64,000 nt of DNA. It comes from Trichobilharzia szidati (lineage: Eukaryota; Platyhelminthes; Trematoda; Strigeidida; Schistosomatidae). A program made the position numbers and the translations under genes. The notes under the pieces were generated by a model that was not told where the DNA came from, did not search any database, and saw only the letters and a list, made by a program, of their open reading frames with translations. The stretch covers positions 32,089,204 to 32,153,203 of the forward strand of contig OX235273.1 of the NCBI GenBank assembly GCA_944472155.2, read 5' to 3'. Within the stretch, counting starts at the first letter, position 1. Each line of letters opens with the position of its first letter. Positions 11,101 through 26,100 of the stretch are shown here, in pieces.

Positions 11101-14100
11101 TTTTTCTTGATAATACTTAGTTTTTGAACTCTGTTATTATTTAAACATTTCACAAATCCTATTTTCACTGACATAGGAAGAAGCATTGTCTCAACTACAG
11201 GAGGAGCGGACGAGGATGTCGAATATAGAATCGAGAAGGCGAGAAACACATTCATCAACCTAAAACCAATCTGGAAATCTTCGTCACTCAGCATCAACAA
11301 CAAAATTCGGATTTTCAATACAAACGTCAAGTCAGTCAGTTCTTCTATACGGATCAGATACTTGGCGGGTCAGAAAAAATATTTCCAACAGGCCACTGCA
11401 GACCTTTATCAACAGCTGTCTTCGTTCTGTACTCAAGATCAGATTGCCGGAAAGAATCACCAACAAGAAACTATGGGAACAAACGAAACAAGAACCAATC
11501 GCCCAACAAATATGCAGGAGAAAGTGGAGATGGATTGGACACTCGCTGAGGAGGCCGCTGGGTGACATCGCGCATCAGGCCCTCGAGTGGAAGCCGAAAG
11601 AGAAGCAGCGAGTGGGACATGGAGGAGGTCGTGTGAAGAGGAGCTGAAACAGTGTGGACTAAGATGGATGCAGGTGAAAAGTACAGCAGAAGAGGGAAGC
11701 AAATGGAGATATGCAGTTGAAGCCTTATATTCCACTAGGAACTCAAGGGAACAGTAATTATAATGATAATAATAGGATGGGGTGATCGGAAGTCTGTTTG
11801 AATGTGTGGATTTGCTGTAAACACTAGTGTTCAATTTCCCATCTTCCTTCCTTTCTACGCTACAGACTAACATTGGAAGCTCACCTTCCTGACTCGACAA
11901 TTCATAAGTGAATTGAATTGCCTCCACTTTTGAGTTAATGTGTTCGAAAAATCTTTCCATATATCCTGTGTTCTAAGTACAGTGAATGTGTCATCTATTC
12001 ATATAAGCTGAAAAATATTTCGAGGTGGAATAAAGTAGCTAAGTGATTTCACTTAGCCCAGTTTCCTGATGTCATACATTAGAAAAATAAAAAGAAAGAT
12101 ACAGGCAAATAAAACTCTATCGTTATAACCGGAACTACGATGTTGTGGAGTACTGGCGAATGACTAACTTAATCTACTGGCTAATCTGTTCTAATCGCCT
12201 ATCAACAACAACAACAATAACACCACCAGCACGCAAAAACGAAATAAAAGAACTGGACGTCGATAAGAGAGCTTAAACTGTCTCAAACAACAGTCAGAAT
12301 GCTAAACAGAAGTTCAATATATATACAGTTTGAATGACCTTGGAAATGCAGTAATCTAGTGATGCATTTAAAGTTGTATCAGAGAATATGAATCAAGAAA
12401 TCCAAACAGGAGGAAAAACAAGGGGCTCATTCCAGTATACGATAGCTGCTTAAAATAGAATTTGCAAGGTTTCACACAAAAAATTCAGCAATTAAACTGG
12501 TTGTATATAACATATATCAAAATAGAGAGAAAACATTAATTTAACTTACATAAATGGGAGTAAAAGTTATCCAATGCTTTATTGCTCTGAGTGCCTTTTT
12601 GTTTTACTTTCACATCCTCTGTGAAATGTAGCACAATAAAAAAGAGGAGGAGGCAGAAAATAGAAAATTAAACGCTACTGTAAACATTTCTTCATACATT
12701 TTCAACACGATACTTTTTCTGATAATTCACAGACGAACGTTCACAGTTGAGTACGCATCAACCACAAACGGAAGATGGTTATTTCTCTTGCAACAAGAAT
12801 CTATAGACCCTGCAGCCCCAAATAAGAAGGAAAAGAGATCACTCATTTATGGATGACACCACTTGAGATTAGCTATCCCGACCCACAAATCACAGAAAAA
12901 CACATAAAGCCAAACATCAACAACGAACAGTCAATCTTTATCCCGAAGAATATGCTATACATGAATGTGGCGTTCAAAGGAGACGTTCTGGTCGACATCC
13001 TATAGAGAAAACAACGACATTCTCTGATGCTACACTACGATCGGTATTCTCAAGCCGTCCATTGTTCTTCATCAACTCATCAAGTTATTTTCAATACTTA
13101 TTATTTTCAGCCGGAGGCTTCTTTTCACTTTGTAGATGACTTTGAATTAATTCTCCTTGCATAATGAGTTACCAGTGTTGAATATATGTTCAATTATAGC
13201 AGTCTTTGTTGATCCAATGTTACCCATTTGTAGCCATGCAGGATAATGTTCTCTAACACTTTTGGATAAAACACGCATTGAACGACCCATATATCTCGAT
13301 CGCTCCACATGAGCGAGTAAACTGGTGGATACACACAGAGAAGTGGTCAGATGCGATAATTTGTCTTTGGAGTTGATGAAGAACAATGGACGGCTTGAGA
13401 ATACCGATCGTAGTGTAGCATCAGAGAATGTCGTTGTTTTCTCTATAGGATGTCGACCAGAACGTCTCCTTTGAACGCCACATTCATGTATAGCATATTC
13501 TTCGGGATAGAGATTGACTGTTCGTTGTTGATTTTTGGCTTTTTGTGTTTTTCTGTGAAGTGTGGGTTGAGGGTAGCCAATCTCAGGTGGTGTCTTCCTT
13601 AAATGAGTGATCTCTTTTCCTACTGATTTGTGGCTGCAGGGTCTATAGATTCTAGGCTCGATTATCTGAATAACACTGTGTAAAAGAAAAGGTGATCGGT
13701 GGAAGGCATACAGGAGAACATGTTCAAAATAGGATTTGGTAAGCAACGCAGGCTTTCAATTTTCTGTTTTAATGTAGAGATTTAATAGTCATATCAAGAA
13801 TTAAAAGTCAATCTGAATGAAGCATACTCTTTTCAAAAGTTGGTTTGTGAGGATTGGATTTATTTCTTAGGAGTTTAACCATGGTTTTATGTCCGTAAGA
13901 GAACTATTGAAAAGCAGGTTCTTACAAATATATTATGACCAGTCACCACCATATTCTCCTTTTTGACAATATTTTGTAATTGATTTCAGCCTAGCACGTC
14001 TGTCACACTCAAATACGACTATTTATTTTGACACAACTAATCTGTTGCTCCACGTAAAAAACTTTATCCGCCGCCGCATAACTGGCTATCAATATTGTAA

Positions 14101-17100
14101 CGACAGCGAGAATTATATTTTATAATTTTAAGAACCTGAAGGAAAGGATGTTGTGAAAAGAATATTCTTCTTTCAGACTGACTTCTAATTTAGAGATTTT
14201 AATAACCTCAGCCATTCATCATAGAAAGGAGAAATCCGAATGTTGAACACATTCATTCCAACTAGAAAACTGTTATATAGTTCAGAGAAAAGCTTTTCTA
14301 GTAAAGCTCAATTAAACATTTCATCCAACAGCTGTACGGCAATGCTGCATGCAAAGTAATCCACAACGAGAACCCAACGGAATTCTTCGAAGTGAGAACA
14401 GGAGTAAGACAAACTGGCTGCCTACTATCGCAAATGATTTTCCTGATTGCAGTAGATTGGATAATGCGACAAACAGCGGGCAATGAGGAAACAGGCATAA
14501 AATGGACTCACACAAAGAACTTGGAGGATCTGGACTTCGCCGATGATATATGTCTGATTTCTCACAAACTGGAATATATGCAAGCGGAAAGCAACAAGTT
14601 GGCAGAAGAAGCATCAAAGATAGGACCTCAGGTGAACATAGAGAAAATAGATGTGATGATCATTGGCCAACAAAAACAGAAGCAACAACAACAGACAACA
14701 ATCAGCATAAATGGGAGGAACCTGAAAGAAACAACCTCCTTTACCTACCTGGGAAGCATCGTTTCAACTACAGGTGGAAGTGAAGAGGATATCAAAGCAA
14801 GAATCGGAAAAGCAAGACAAGCTTTCACTAGTCTCAAGTCTGTGTGGAGGTCAACAACACTCAGCATCAAAAATAAGATCCCGACTTTCAACTCCAATGT
14901 GAAGTCAGTGCTACTATACGGATCAGAGACTTGGCGCGTCATAAAGAGCATCTCAAACAAACTACAGACCTTCATTAACAGTTGTCTTCTCTCAATACTC
15001 AAGATCAGATGGCCAGTCAGAAAACATCAGCAACAGAGAGGGATCTCTGGCAATGAGCGAACCAACGCAGCAGGAACCAACGGATTGTGAAACAAATAGG
15101 CAGGAAGAAATAGAGATGGATTGGCCATACTCTGAGGAAACCATCAAGTGACATCACTAGACAAGCCATTGCTCGAGTGGAACTCGAAAGGGAAGAGGCG
15201 AGTTGGTCGTCAGTGCAAGGGTGACTTGAGGGAGGTCATGTGAAGAGGAGATGAAAACGTGTGGGCAGACTTGGAGCCAGGTGAAGACTTTAGTATAGAA
15301 TCGAACGCAATGGAGACGCACGGCTGAAGCCCTATGTTACTGTAGGAATTAAAGGAAACAATAATAATAATAGAGCTCAACAATCGTGGTGACTGTTGAG
15401 ACGGACAACAGATAATCGACTGGAGCACAAATGGGCTTCTGAAGTCCTGCATTCTCCTTGGAACGGTTTAATTTGATACCCTAGGCATATTTTTGTTCAG
15501 AAATGCCATGACTCGATGCTGCAACGTTTTCATTACTAGTAACGGTATGAAAATGAAAGAAAATGCTGTAGCATTTGAAATATTGATTTAGGCTTTACCT
15601 GCAAATGCCTTGCCAACGACTTTACCCTTTGAATTTAGAAGTCTGTTTAATAGTTCTGAAAGTAAAGAAAAAAATAAACAAAGTATCAGGCAGAAAAAGT
15701 GATTTCAGTAGTCTTATCAGACCAAAATGATTTTTAGCGAACAATTTTGGTTAAGATAAATTCTTCCTCAGGATCTACACAGTTACAAATTCATGAATCC
15801 ATTATGATACATATAACCAGTTATTCGAGGCATGTGAAAATAATATCGAAAACTGAATTTTCGGCGTACATGTATAATATGAAGTGATAGTTCGTTATTT
15901 AATATTGTCAAATGAACGTATATTATAAAATATATACAGTCATCCAGAACATAAGTTAAAGTGTGAATAGAATTCAGATACAAAGCTATCACAAAGATGT
16001 CCACTGGACACAAGGGAAATAATTAGGAGCTTGAAGTTCTGTCTAGAAAGTAACTGTTTTACACTTAAAATGAAATTATACAGACAGACAAATGGTGTTG
16101 CTATGGCTTCACCAGTCTCCTCAAACGTCGCTGACCTTTTCATGAATAGATTCGAAGATAACATCTTTTCAAGCATACTCACTCCTAAAATATGGTTAAG
16201 ATATGTAGATGATACTTTTGTAGTGCTAAAACGAGATCTACACAGTTCATTCTTTGGCAAACTTAACAACCTATCTCCTAGAATCCAGTTTACTTCGGAA
16301 GCAGAGTCAGACGTCAGTGAACTACCACTTCTTGACTGCTTGCCTAGTTGAGAGGAGGGAAGACGGATATTTTAATATACCTATATTCAGGAAGAAAACC
16401 CACTCCAATAAATATTTAGACATCGGATTATCAAACCCCACCATCGGAAAGGTATCAGTTGTTTCAAGTCTTCTAAGACGAGCGCACTTTCTGATAACGG
16501 ATGAGAAGGGAAAGGAAGAAGAAATATTACACATTACTGAGACTCTCAAACAAAACAACTACCCAGAGAACTACATCAACAAAATCAACACTGATATAAA
16601 GTATGATCAAAAACGTATTCCGGAAACATGGACCTCAACAGATGTCGCTCTCTATAGAGTGGAGACGTCAGATGATATTAGAAGAGTGCTCAATAAAGCA
16701 CAACATCAACGATTACTTCAAAACATCAGACACACTGTGAAGCAACTTGGTCCATATAAAAGACCAAATCTTGAAAGATTCTCTATCGAATTTTGTCTAT
16801 GAAATAAGATGCTTGCGTTTAATGCGATGCGATATACATCGAACAAACATTGTCAGAGAGAAATCAAAATGAGAAGATATGAACACTGTATGGCCGACTA
16901 TATTCAACTTCCGAGAATTTCAGTTTAACTAGAAAGTTTGAAAAATCCTTATCCATAGATCTACACACTATAGAATCAGGTTGCAAACCTACGGTTTGTC
17001 ACCTCTGAACTGTGCTCTTAAATAAAGCGTTTTCTTATTCACCGTGTCACGTTGAGTTTTATCGGTTCTCTTGGAAATATACTTGTTTACAAAATTGGTA

Positions 17101-20100
17101 GGAAAGCCATTTTCAGCAGGGTATTTTTAAGGTTTTCGATTTCATCTTCAACACAATCTTCAGTATGTAAGTGCCTAATTCAATTACCAAGACAAGGAAT
17201 CAAGTTTCGTTTATACTGTAATGGTAGGAAACTGCGGAAATGGATATACTCTCTATTGCATTTCGCTTTTCTGTAGATGTTTTGCTTCAATCTGCTGTCT
17301 AGCCTTTGAGTAAGAAAAACATCCAGAAGAAAAGTTCTTCCATGATATTCTTCTTCGTAAGAGAATTTAACTGCCGGGTTCACATTTTTAATGATCTGCA
17401 TCAGATGTCACAAACGACGACGACTGTATCGTCTACATGACGGTAATAATGTTCAAGTTTGTTTAACACCTCTCCGAGGACCATTTTATAATTTAGCTAG
17501 GAAAATTTCAACCAACAAAAGATCTATATGGGAACCACATCGATTTGAAGTTAGGATTCTGTGTTATTTAACAAGGAGTAAGGAATGAACGTGTCGGTGG
17601 CACAGCTGTAGAATGCTCACCGACTGGAGTTCGACATCCGGCTACTGACGCACTCCTTTACCTCGATAAGTCAGCAGTAAGACTGGCAAAGAAGGAAGGT
17701 TGAGCATGAGGCTAGCAAACCCATCCTGTAAACATAATCACCATTGCTACATTCAACGATAACATGCTATTGTCCACTATGATCATATCTTTCATGTTGT
17801 CAACAGAAGCATACACATCTTTTGCATTTTATTTCACCAACTCCCTACGTAGTGGCTAAAGCAGACTTACTGGCTATTTAGCTGTTAAATGAAATGGTGA
17901 ATTTGACATATCACAGGAAGAGGGCGTGATTTTACTGAAATAACTTACAACTAACTTTTGAAAATTAATCTGATTCTCGATAATGACTGGCTGAAGAACG
18001 AAATTGCCTGTAGTTCTAGTGAGAAGTTGTGGCCTATGGAGTTCACCCAGTCAGTAGTGAGAGATGACCACCAAGTCAAGGAGGAGTGCCCAAATGTCCC
18101 GCTTTCGAAACCTGGCGACAGTGAGTGAGTATTGTCGATGAGTCTGAAACCAAGGTGATGAAACAGCTGCCTCCACAGTACTGCCTTGTGGTTTTCAATG
18201 TTCGGTCTCAGATCACATTTAATATGTTCGCAAACTTTGCCTTTTTCCATGACCTTATATACTACTGAATGATTAAATTGAGTAGAGGTATACTACCCAT
18301 GCATCAATCATTAGTTTCTGCTAGCCAGGTAGAAGTTATCTGAACTCCTTGTTCGTTTCAGGGTGGGGGACAGGGCGAAAGGCGATATCATCTGTGGTGT
18401 TCTTAGTTTTAGTTGCTAATTAATTTCAGAATATATTTCTTCTAAACTAAAATTCTGAGCATTATTTATGGATTAAAGAGTATCGTCTAATGTTCCATTC
18501 TTGCTTAATCCCTTCTGAATCGATCATTCCTTGACTCTATGGCATGCCGAAATAAATCCATAAATCTGGACTACCACTTTGTTCCACTTTAGACTTAGCA
18601 TATTCACATTATCACTGTATCACAAAGTTGATAGCAGAACTCCTAGAACCATAAAGAAGTCAAGTACCTATACTGTATATGATACTTTTGAATTTATGAA
18701 TGGCGTTAATGATAATCAACGTTACTGGGAAAATTATGCAATCACTTGATATATACTCCGTGTTTATTAAGATGTCCATTGAATGAAACATGACATTATT
18801 TCAATTCATTTCTCGTGATTTCATTGGTAGTAGTATACCATATAAGCGAGGGGACATTCTAGACCCTACGTACGAATTGGAGTGGCATTTAAACCTACAA
18901 ACTCACTCAAGAAGGAGAAGATCTGTAGGTTTAAGGACCCAGTTGACTCAATTGGACAAAATAATATAATAATAACGGAATATCCTGTAAGGGCTGTGAA
19001 TGTGGTCAACTACATAGGTCGAACTAGTAGCTAGGGGTAGTCAGATTGTCAGAACATAAGAATTTAGCTAAGGTAAGAATGGTTGACCCAGAGAAGATAA
19101 GTAATTTAGAAAGAAGCTCAGCAATCACACTGCATGCATTAACACACAACCAAACATTAGGGTTGGAGAAGATTAAATTTCTAAAATGTAATATAGGCAG
19201 GTGGAGGGACGGAGAGGTTGATTACTGAATCTGTGTTCATAGAATCTACACCCAACATGTGCATTAGGATGCAATGACTCGTCGCTCAGACCGGAAATAT
19301 GGAAAATACTACTACCATTCAAGTCAATCGATGAAAAATAATGGGATTACATAAACGAAGTTAAAAAGTTTTGTGAGCACTTTGATATGATTGTGAGGAG
19401 TGTATAAATTGTGCTCGAAACATGGTCATCAGTAAATATTACTGTGTAACAGTGTGAGACTTTATCAAAATAAATTTTAACCTTAGTGGAATTATGCTGT
19501 ACCACAGTACTCAAGTTTTATTTTGGTATCAGAGAGATGGGTTATTTATGAGTTCGCCACTTGGTACGTTGCTAGCAGACTTCTTTTTGGCTGTTATGGA
19601 GAGCAGTACTCTTGTACTTGCTATTAAGGGGGTTGGTTTTGACAAAAGAATATGTGGATGATACATCCATTTTATGCTATGAGAACTGTGATTTTGATGA
19701 CATCTAGAAAGTATTCCGTGATAGTCATCTTGTTATCGAATTCACTTCAGAAATAGAAACTGATACAAAAATATCTTTGCTTGATATGATGCTCACAAGG
19801 TGAGCTGGTTGTTCTGTGAAACGCTTCATTTACAGAAAATCGACATGGATGGAACAATTGACCAATCTTTAAAGTTTTGTCCCCATAGACAGAAAACAGA
19901 ATCTAATCCATTCTCTCTCAACATGGATCCGAAGAATTTGTAATGAGGACAGTGTTTATGATGGACTTATACAGCGGGAAGAAACCTTCAGAGAGAAAGG
20001 GTATCCACCACACTTCATAGAAGCCAATAGAAAATCACCCGGGTAGCTAAAACACCATTGCACCTAAATTCACAATTTAGGGGTGACACTGAGTGAGAGT

Positions 20101-23100
20101 GACAAGATCTGACAAGATCATTCAGAAAAACCTTCTCTGCTGCCTGTATGGTCATCTGCTCCTGATAAGCTAGGCACATAGGACTTTCATCGAGAAACAT
20201 ATCCCGTCGCCACGTTCGAGAGCACCTCACAGTTTGACTGAGTAAAGGTGAGTGTAGAGGTACTAATATGTCGATATTGTAACATTTTGTAGATACTGAC
20301 CACGCAACATCTGAAACATAGTTCAGTATAGTCTACAAATTTCAACAAAGTGTGCCGCAAGGGAAATGAGTGCATTCGATTGTATAGAAGAGGTTTTGGC
20401 AATACATAACATAAAGCCAGAACATTTTGTAGAAAAACAATTCGTACAATCTCTTCTATTGCCATAGTCTTGATTTCACCATGTAATCTACATAACAACT
20501 GTGTTATCGTTCTTTATTCCGAGTTCCAAATTTTTTTGGTTTGGTTTCATTTCACTTTATGTTATCATATTCTAACATTTTACCTAGTTTACCACTTTGA
20601 TACATTTCATCATATTATGTTCACATATGCATTTTTCCGAATGTACTCTACCTTCTGACCATCTATTTCGCACATGCCCTCCACTGGACTTTAGGTTGAC
20701 CTCTATTAATTCAGTTAGTTATTCATCCATCCGTCTAATCAGTTGTGACTGATAATCACGTACACGGAGAATATCGCACATGAGGGATTCCACTCATTGT
20801 CGAACGTCAACAGACACACTGAAGATATTCCTCTTTATTATTATTCGCGAATTTCTACTTGTATGGCTTAGGGGTTAAACTTGGAGGAATTTTACAAAGA
20901 ATTTATGTTCGTATGACTAGATAAAAAAAATACACTCAAAAATATCATTTTGACATGACGTGGAGCAAGAGGAGAACACCGCAGTTAACAGCTTATTAAA
21001 TTGAGGATAAAATACCACCGGTTTCATTATTCATATAACTCCGTTAGGTTCCAAGCGGAACATACGAATCCAAAAGAATATCTCCACTTTTTTACCATTC
21101 AATCAACTATTCCTGACGTGGCCACATCATTGCCTACAGTCACTGCACGCCTCTTTTTACACGATCTCCTCAATGTCACTCACAGACACAAGTTAAACTC
21201 ATCGATTCCGCTTACAGCTGCGATTCCACCCATGGCCTCATATATGCCATGTCATATCATGGTCTCCTCAGTAGACTATAGCCAATACGTCTCCATTCTC
21301 TTCACCATATTTGTTGAGCAATGGGGTCCCGGCTGGTGTGTGTGTACCGAATAATACCTAATTGTTGATTCCACCTGGCAAGCCGACCCACAAATCTTCA
21401 GTATGCAGCGCAGGTAGCACCGGCTGAATGAAGTCTGACGTAGACTATTTCCAAGTGCTTCTTATCATGCACATGCATTGCATGACTCAAAATGATAGAG
21501 CTGTGACTTGCCTTCACGATTCCGCTCACCTTTGATATCTCCATTCGTTCCAGTTGCTCTTCAAACAAAACCTCCTAAATAAGTGGAGGGAGTGCTCTCT
21601 TGCAAATTTCTCTCGGTGATAGTGATTGGTACTAGTTGTTGCTGCTGTTCGTCGGTTACCTTCATCACCCCTGTCTACTCTGTGTTCACCTGGAGTCTTA
21701 TCTTCTGTGGCTACTTACTTCACCAGCTTGTTGGTTTTCGCATGTAGATCTTCATGTGTGTGTGTGTGTGTGGCAATATACACAAATCATCCACACATGA
21801 ACTCCAAATGTTTCAGAGAATTCTTATCACCCCCGACATTCTGTGCAAATCCATCGTTAGTAATAGGCACGTGGAGTTATCTTACTCCTGCGATCACTTC
21901 AAACGCCCCGCTGTATTTTCCACTGTGGATTACTTGAAATTTAGCACTTTAAAATATGTTTTGAATGAGGTTGTAGCACTGAAGTAGTTTCCAAATTACT
22001 TTGCTGTCAACACCGTTGAAGGCCTTTTCAAAGGCGGGGAAACTGAGGCAGAGTTCAGGATTATTATTATTATAATCATTACAGTGAAACATACATTATT
22101 CTGCCATTACCTTTGAATTTTTGAAGTTTTGCTATTCTTGCTAATTTCGTTATTTTGTATATTTGTATAAATACAGGTAATTTACGATTTATTCATGCGA
22201 CAACTTGGTGATAGTTATGACCAAATTTATTAGCTGATCTTCACAGGTCATCGGTGAAGTTCAAGAATAGCGTCCCAGGAGTGGGAAAGTTCAAATGACC
22301 TTTTACGCATACTAATGGTTAGCTGAAGAAACCTACGAATAATCTAGCGTAAAAATGAATGCTGTTCATTAGCTCAAGTGTAAATTTCACCCAGATTAAG
22401 TATTTTAATGCTGTCTGGATAATAGATTGATAGGACGTACTCGGATATGTAGTTACGGTGCTTCAATGAGCCTGCAACCATATTCACAGGTAATTGATGG
22501 ATATATATTTAGATGAATGGAGTGTAGGAAACAAACGAGTGTTCGTACTGGTAGGTGACACTCTCAGTTAATCGTCTCCCAGGAACGTTCTTTGCAAAAT
22601 TGAAATTTTCTCTGACGAATATACTGTTTCTTTGCCATTACTGGATTTTGAAGTCTGGAGTGAGGTCAACTACCACTCGGACAGAAAATACGTTGACGTC
22701 TACTGTGCAGTGGTTTCAGTTTTGTCAAGATTGAGCATCATGCAAAATGAACAACATTACACAAGTGCTGGGAGGAGTCGGTGTTATCGTTCACATCGAC
22801 AAAACAGTGCTTCTAAAGAAGAAATACAATTGCCAACGTGCTAGAGCTAACAACGTTCGGATGTTAGGAATTTATGACACCCAAATTCAGAAAGGATTCC
22901 TTGAATTTATTCCAGACGTTAGTGTTGATACTCTTCTGCCTATTATTGAAAGACTTGTTTTGCCTAGCAGTACTATACACACGGATGAATAGGCAGGATA
23001 AAACCGACACTCCCTATTATAATTGGGACACATTTTTATCTGATATCAGGGAAAAATGCCGTGTTTAACGTTTTTTCATGCTTTGTTATGTAAATATGTG

Positions 23101-26100
23101 TAACATTTTGTGCAGAAATTCCTCAAATTTTCTCATTGGTCGGTTCTAGGTCACTCGTGCGTTTGCATCCCTTGGGACACTATTGTACAACTTTGCCAGG
23201 TCATGTAGTGGACCATCGCGATTCAAATTATCATCCTATTATTCAATCATCACTCAGTCTTTCACCTTCTGAATGGGATGAAAGGCATCAAGCTAGCGCT
23301 CTGTAGTTTCACTAGTAGGTTAGGTGTTTTTGTTTTAACAAGATGAGGTTGCTGACCCCACGTACACACACACACACACACGCACACGTAATTTCAATTT
23401 TTACGTATTTACTAAGACCGGTTAGTCCATGACGTTTAGGTGTGCGTCAGTAGTCGGTCGGCAACTGAATCCCCAGAGAAAACACTTAGTAAGATATCAA
23501 AAAATAAGGCAAATTGAGGTAAAAATCAAATCAAGAGAATAATAAGAAATTTACCAACCTTCATTTTCTTTTAATTGCCGTTTGGTATCTTCTTTCTCTT
23601 GTAGCAACGTCTGCCTAGCTCTTCCATCTGGTAAATAGCAGATAATGAATGTGTAAGTATTTGTTATATACACCTAGTAGTTTAATTACCTAATTTTATT
23701 TTAAATCATAAAATATCTATTTTAAGCAGTTATCGTGTACTCGCATGAGCGTTTTGTTTTTCCCTCTGTTCGGACTGCTGTATTCTTATTGGCTGCATTT
23801 TCAAGGTCATTTTATTGTATTATGTATATACAAAGTAAATTCACTTTTGACAATTTGAAAAAATGTGGGCATTGGGTGGTATATGATATTCATTATTATT
23901 AAAGGTTTTTGTATTTCTTAATGAATGAATGAAAAACAAAACGATATTTCTATTTTTTCGGACATTTCGCTATTTAATATTGTTAACAGCTTTAGCAAGG
24001 TATTATCAAACCAGAATTTAAAAAATCTCCTCAACTTAGATATTACAACTTCATCATCGTTCCTGAGCATGAGGTTATTTGTACGTTGTCAAAGTGATCA
24101 ACTGGTAAAGATAACAAAATCAGGCGTTGGAACCTTAATGGATTTGATAAGTGTGTAAAATTGTAAAAGTAGCGTGTGTTTACACAATGAAACTGCTTAT
24201 CACATTCGTGTTGATTTTTTCATTTCATGGGGCCGTAGGCAGTGTTGCACCCAGGTCAAATTCTGTTTCAGTCCATCATTCCAATTCAGACAATTCGATT
24301 CCACTTGATATGAATTGCTTCTGATAGTATTAGACGTTCTTTTGGGAATTCTGAAATGTTTCTCCTGGATCATTTCAATATTGTCAAAATCAATTCTGTG
24401 AGTCTACTATAGTGTGTAGACAGATTTATGGTTGATGATTATTCTAGCTTTTCTAATTCAACTGGATTTCTCGGTGGTTGAACATAGTCGGCTATACAGT
24501 GTTCATGTCTTCTCATTTTGATTTCTCTCTGGCGATGTTTGTCCCATATATATCGCATCACATTCTAAGCAAGCATTTTATTTTATAGACACAATTAAAT
24601 AGAGAATCTTTAGGGATTTGGTCTTTTATAAGGAGAAGTTTGCTTCGGTGTGTGTCTGATGTTTTGAAAAAAACGCTGATATTGTGCTTATTGAGTACTC
24701 TACTGAAATAATCCAAAAAAATTTCAGAAATCACAAAGAACGTCTAATATCATTAGAAGCACTTCGTATCAAATGGAATCCGATTTGTTTGAATAGGAAT
24801 GATGGTCTAAAAAAGAATTTGACCTCGTTACAACACCCACACCACCTGTCATGAAATGACAAAATCAACACAAATGTGATAAGCAATTTCATTATGTAAA
24901 CAAACGCTACTTTTACAATTTTATACACTTATCAAATCCAACAATCTACACCTGGTTTTGTTATCCTTACGCAAGTAGCCAGTTCGACAATGCAAAAATG
25001 ACCAAATACTGATGAACGACACATAATTTTGTTATAAATAAGCTGAGATTTTGTAAATTTTGATTTAATATTTCTACTCTGATAAAGCTATCAGTAGCAG
25101 CATTAAGTAGCGAAACATCAGTAAAAGCAGCAATATCATTTTGTTTTTGATTCATTTGCTGGGAAATACAGAAAACCTTTATTATAATAAACATTCTAAT
25201 TGTATGTATATGCAGAGCTTCTGTCTAGCGTTTTGAGTGTTTTTGCGACAATTAGAGCTCGCCTAACGATGTCCAGTCTTTTATTTCGTCTGTTCATCCC
25301 GGTGGTGTTGTTTTTATTGTTGTTTTTATTGGCGGGCGATTAGGACGAATTACCCAGCGGATTAAGTTAGTGTTCGCTCATAATACTATTTATTTTGTCA
25401 GAAAAAGACTATGTTTAACACATTCATTCAAGAAGAGAATAGTTTTTCAAACCTTACCTCTTTCTGTTCTGATTTTGTTTTCGATTTCTACCAAATCCCC
25501 TGTAATGTTAAGTGTGTATAAGTAAATGTGTAAAACTTGGGCACTGTGGTAGTAATTAATTCCATATTAGTTTCTTTATTAGATGTTTCACACAGCGAGT
25601 GAAACAGTATTATTTACTGGATGAAAAAGTTTCGAACAAAATTTACTGTGGTTCATAATCTTATCAGTTGTAATCACACGACTTCGAAACTTGAGTTTTA
25701 TAGTTTTCTCTGTTCTCTCCTATTTCTCGTTGTAGGGGTAGTAGAATTTTCCAGATATCTCGGAGAGGTGTTGAATCATTCTTATTACACGTATTTGCAG
25801 TTGATTCGATAAACAAAGCTTGTGTTATCAATCTCTCCATCCACTTTGCTGTTACATGACACTTTAATGCTGTCATCTTATCCCATCCTATTTCATGGTT
25901 GTGTGTAATTGCATGTAGTGAGTGCTATGGCTGAACAATTCTTTAGATTTCCTATGTTATTCGGGTCAACTAATCTAGATTTTTACAGGTTTTATGCTAG
26001 GCTAGTCTGAGTGACTGTCTGACTGACTTCGTTCTACTACTTCGCTCTGTGTATTTGACCTGACAGACATTCCGGCGGGGTATTAGATAAACCAAATTGT

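Larger units (their letters stand above)
23830..25202. mobile_element. PLE-B palindromic copy
   Basis: A minus arm, 23830-24720 (3' UTR, GIY-YIG relic, C-terminal RT), is joined head-to-head at about 24720 to a plus arm, 24723-25202 (3' UTR). Both outer ends are 3' ends. TATGTATAT at 23821-23829 and 25203-25211 may be the target duplication. Sequence at 24570-24610 is uninterrupted where PLE-A sits in the 2-8 kb copy. Confidence 0.8.

Noticed and set aside
13490..13746. N-terminal half of the 199-residue PLE-D frame as a novel domain
   Set aside because: It is continuous with the PLE linker, and its counterpart in the plus arm is equally degraded; no motif supports a separate domain.
22620..22740. 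Plus-strand frame DFEVWSEVNYHSDRKYVDVY as a conserved protein
   Set aside because: No family resemblance and no splice signals; at most the decayed upstream part of the Merlin relic.
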